Source of the DNA: a virus
DNA: 23,612 nt
Strand: one strand, 5' to 3'
IMG/VR virus record: IMGVR_UViG_3300025098_000298
Coordinates: 1-23,612 of that record
A model generated the notes under the pieces. That model saw nothing but the letters and a program-made list of their open reading frames with translations, did no database searches and was not told the origin of the DNA. Positions 21,406 through 23,612 of the stretch are shown piece after piece. How positions within the stretch are numbered: position 1 is the first letter of the stretch; each line of letters opens with the position of its first letter. The position numbers and the translations under genes were made by a program.

Positions 21406-21584
21406 AAAAAAATCAATGGGTATTACCTTTATTAGGAACTATACTTTTAGGATTATCTTCTTACGTTCTTATGACAATTGTAGAACTTCAAGTTCATCTA
21501 GGAATGCTCACAGAAGAAATTATGTCAATAGATAAACAAATAGGAAGAATTTATAACCACATGGATAGACTAACTAGCAAATGA
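21402..21584 (+). CDS. Small membrane protein with short coiled coil
   Basis: Encodes 60 residues. One membrane segment lies at about residues 7-27 (VLPLLGTILLGLSSYVLMTI), followed by an amphipathic helix (MLTEEIMSIDKQIGRIYNHM). This topology is shared with inner-membrane spanins and with some small holins, but the periplasmic helix is short for a spanin. It overlaps the previous gene by four bases (ATGA) and also the next gene by four. It could be a lysis-timing or membrane-association factor. Confidence 0.6.
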   Translation: MKKNQWVLPLLGTILLGLSSYVLMTIVELQVHLGMLTEEIMSIDKQIGRIYNHMDRLTSK

Positions 21585-21820
21585 CTTTAAAAGCACATCA
21601 AAACCCTAGTGGTGGATTAAACGCAAGAGGCAGAGCTTACTTTAAAGCTAAAGGCCATAACCTCAAGGCTCCTGTTACAGGAAATCCAAAAGCAGGATCT
21701 AGAGCTGCTGGAAGAAAAAAGAGCTTCTGTGCTCGGATGGGCGGAGTAAAAGGGCCAATGAAAGATAGTAAAGGAAGACCAACAAGAAAGGCTTTAGCCT
21801 TAAGAAAATGGAACTGCTAA
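21581..21820 (+). CDS. Conserved basic phage protein (DUF6321-like)
   Basis: Encodes 79 residues, strongly basic. It has the pattern GGLNARGRAYFKAKGHNLKAP, then RKKSFCARMGG, GPMKDSKGRPTRKA and a final KWNC. This matches a family repeated across marine and cyanobacterial phages (L.A.GR......G.NLKAPV, KSFCAR..GM, R.A...W.C), which I associate with DUF6321; the number is from memory. It is likely to bind nucleic acid. Two conserved cysteines, C50 and C79, are present. It overlaps both the upstream membrane protein and, if the longer start is used, the small terminase gene that follows. Confidence 0.7.
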   Translation: MTLKAHQNPSGGLNARGRAYFKAKGHNLKAPVTGNPKAGSRAAGRKKSFCARMGGVKGPMKDSKGRPTRKALALRKWNC

Positions 21821-21822
21821 TT

Positions 21823-22062
21823 ATGAGTAAAGAAACAGAAAAAAAACTAACTGAATTACATAGTAAACTAACTGATACTCTCCTAGAGAAAATCAGGGAT
21901 CCCGAAGTAAAAGCTTCGGATCTTAATGTTGCTAGACAATTCTTAAAGGATAATAATATAGATTGTGTCCCTACCGATACTAACTCGATAGGAAAACTAG
22001 CTGAGGAGCTCCCTTTTAAGATCTCTGATGTGATACAAGGTAAAGGAGACATTAAGCAATAA
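21823..22062 (+). CDS. Terminase small subunit (gp18-like)
   Basis: Encodes 79 residues, directly upstream of the large subunit. The sequence ELHSKLTDTLLEKIRDPEVK followed by SDLNVARQFLKDNNIDC is a helical pattern found in short small terminases of T7-like marine phages and cyanophages. T7 gp18 has 89 residues. It recognises concatemeric DNA and regulates the large subunit. I chose ATG 21823; an in-frame ATG 21808 would overlap the upstream gene by 13 bases. The short acidic C-terminus probably contacts the large subunit or portal. Confidence 0.85.
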   Translation: MSKETEKKLTELHSKLTDTLLEKIRDPEVKASDLNVARQFLKDNNIDCVPTDTNSIGKLAEELPFKISDVIQGKGDIKQ

Positions 22063-22074
22063 AGACTCATCTAC

Positions 22075-22090
22075 ACGCCTCTAGTGGCGT
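22075..22090 (+). other. Small hairpin before the terminase large subunit gene
   Basis: ACGCC (22075-22079) pairs with GGCGT (22086-22090) around a six-base TCTAGT loop and is followed by TTTAAAGGG. It sits in the 42-base gap between the terminase genes, five bases before the Shine-Dalgarno AAAGGG (22093-22098). It could be a weak terminator, a processing site or a translation modulator. Confidence 0.4.
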
Positions 22091-22104
22091 TTAAAGGGTA
22101 TAAT

Positions 22105-23612
22105 ATGAAAGAAATAACCCAAGATTTTAGAAATTTCTTGTATTTGGCTTGGAGACATTTGTCTCTGCCTAGTCCAAGTGCCGTGCAATTTGATATTGCG
22201 AATTACTTACAAAACGCACCTAGACGTGCTGTTATTCAAGCATTTAGAGGAATAGGTAAGTCATGGATCTGTAGTGCTTTTGTCTGTTGGAATTTACTTA
22301 GAAACCCTGACTTAAAGTTTCTAGTAGTATCTGCAAGTAAAACTAGAGCAGATGACTTTAGTACATTTACTAAAAGACTAATTACTGAGATGGACATACT
22401 AAAGCATTTGGCCCCAAGATCAGATCAACGGGGAAGTAATGTTTCATTCGATGTAGCACCTGCTAAAGCAGCACACTCTCCATCAGTGAAGTCTGTTGGT
22501 ATCACAGGTCAGCTTACAGGATCTAGAGCCGACTTTATAATCTCTGATGACTGCGAAAGTTTAAACAACAGTTTAACTCAAAGTATGAGAGATAAACTTA
22601 CAGATAATGTTAAAGAGTTTGAAGCCGTCTTATCTCCAAAGGGTAAAATCGTATTCTTAGGTACACCACAATCAGATATGTCGGTGTATAATGATTTACC
22701 TGCAAGAGGATATGAAACTAGAATATGGACTGCTCGTATGCCTGAAGCTCTAAAGCTTTCTAGGTACGAACACAAACTAGCACCATTTATTGATACCGAG
22801 AAGTTTGATGAGTTAGATCCTATAGATCCCGAAAGATTTAATGATCTAGAGTTAAAAGAAAGAGAAGCAAGTTATGGACGTAGTGGCTTTGCCTTACAGT
22901 TTATGCTTGATACTACTTTATCAGATAAAGAAAGATACCCACTTAAGTTAAGTGATTTAGTAGTAATGGATATTAATAATGATATAGCTCCTGCAAAAAT
23001 AGCTTGGGCAGGTAGTCCTGAGTATGTTTGTGAAGACTTACCGTCAGTAGGTTTCACGGGGGACAAATATTATAAACCCATGTTTAAGTCAGAAGAATTT
23101 GGAGACTATAAAGGATCTGTAATGTCTATTGATCCTGCTGGTCGAGGTCAAGATGAATTGGCGATTGCCATAGTAAAACAGCTAGGTGGTAATCTATTTG
23201 TGCAAGAATGCACGGGGTTAAGTGGTGGGTACACAGAAAGCAATCTAACTAAAATTGCTACACTAGCTAGGGACACTAAAGTTAACATGATTATCGTTGA
23301 GAGTAACTTTGGTGACGGTATGTTTACACAACTACTAAAACCTGTAGTCCAAAGGTATTATCCCGTGACTATAGAAGAAGTTAATCATACCAAACAAAAA
23401 GAACTGAGGATTGTTGATACCTTAGAACCTGTGATGAACCAACATAGGCTCGTTGTATCTCCACAGTTAATAAGGAAAGACTTTGATACTAAGGATCCTA
23501 ATTATCAATTGTTTTATCAATTGACTAGGCTAACTAAAGATAGGGGAGCCTTAAGAAATGATGACCGACTAGATGCTTTGTCTATAGCTGTAGCCTATTG
23601 GGTTGAACAAAT
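22105..23612 (+). CDS. Terminase large subunit (gp19-like), 3' end outside the window
   Basis: The 502 visible residues run without a stop to the window edge; T7 gp19 has 586. Residues 47-53 (FRGIGKS) are the Walker A motif with K52 and S53. Residues 144-151 (FIISDDCE) are the Walker B with D148/D149. LGTPQS at about 185-190 is coupling-motif-like. The nuclease part has SIDPAGRGQDE (D343), VESNFGDG (E399) and NDDRLDAL (D486/D487/D490), matching the acidic triad of RNase H-fold terminase nucleases. It pumps DNA into the procapsid through the portal and cuts the concatemer. Start ATG 22105 has AAAGGG six bases upstream. Confidence 0.97.
   Translation, partial: MKEITQDFRNFLYLAWRHLSLPSPSAVQFDIANYLQNAPRRAVIQAFRGIGKSWICSAFVCWNLLRNPDLKFLVVSASKTRADDFSTFTKRLITEMDILKHLAPRSDQRGSNVSFDVAPAKAAHSPSVKSVGITGQLTGSRADFIISDDCESLNNSLTQSMRDKLTDNVKEFEAVLSPKGKIVFLGTPQSDMSVYNDLPARGYETRIWTARMPEALKLSRYEHKLAPFIDTEKFDELDPIDPERFNDLELKEREASYGRSGFALQFMLDTTLSDKERYPLKLSDLVVMDINNDIAPAKIAWAGSPEYVCEDLPSVGFTGDKYYKPMFKSEEFGDYKGSVMSIDPAGRGQDELAIAIVKQLGGNLFVQECTGLSGGYTESNLTKIATLARDTKVNMIIVESNFGDGMFTQLLKPVVQRYYPVTIEEVNHTKQKELRIVDTLEPVMNQHRLVVSPQLIRKDFDTKDPNYQLFYQLTRLTKDRGALRNDDRLDALSIAVAYWVEQ

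Noticed and set aside
21699-22070. 123-codon open frame on the minus strand over the DUF6321-like and small terminase genes
   Set aside because: It is opposite two well-supported overlapping genes, has a low-complexity Ser/Leu-rich translation and no start context. All recognised genes lie on the plus strand.

Overview
The window is the late (virion and packaging) half of a T7-like podovirus genome (Autographiviridae-type layout). It is strongly AT-rich, roughly one third GC by eye, and every gene is on the + strand. The low GC, the many very short overlapping genes, the small protein families typical of marine phages and the marine-type glycine-rich fibre proteins suggest a marine phage, most simply one of the podoviruses infecting SAR11/Pelagibacter or a similar low-GC marine bacterium. 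The host is an inference; no host gene, tRNA, integrase or attachment site is visible.

Layout. 1-138 is the tail end of a probable T7 gp6-like exonuclease gene. 128-1333 holds five small genes: a DUF3310 protein, two unknowns, a small conserved unknown and a gp7.3-like tail-assembly candidate. 1340-4729 is the head module: portal (gp8), scaffold (gp9) and major capsid protein (gp10). The capsid gene is preceded by a 141-base leader with three hairpins, a promoter-like 10-mer and a T7 gene-10-like ribosome binding site, and is followed by a strong UUCG hairpin in the position of the T7 late terminator. 4797-15003 is the tail and ejection module: gp11 and gp12 tail tube proteins, gp13, gp14, gp15 and the giant gp16. 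The gp16 start carries a lysozyme-like motif resembling pesticin. Genes here abut or overlap by one base and are probably translationally coupled.

15005-19654 is the receptor-binding module: a gp17-type fibre with a cupredoxin-like C-terminal domain, a second fibre/adhesin, a small post-fibre protein, a GNRA-capped hairpin, and a large adhesin with two Ig-like domains and a long glycine-rich domain. 19654-22062 is a dense cluster of eleven tiny genes. It includes several membrane proteins (a holin candidate among them), very basic proteins, a zinc-ribbon microprotein, an HNH-like protein and, last, the terminase small subunit. 22105 to the right edge is the terminase large subunit (gp19), cut by the window end.

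How it works together. The head genes build the procapsid, gp18/gp19 package DNA through the portal, gp11/gp12 close the tail, gp13-gp16 form the internal core ejected into the cell, and the fibre genes bind the host. No RNA polymerase, DNA polymerase or helicase is in the window; in this phage type they lie upstream. No separate endolysin is visible.
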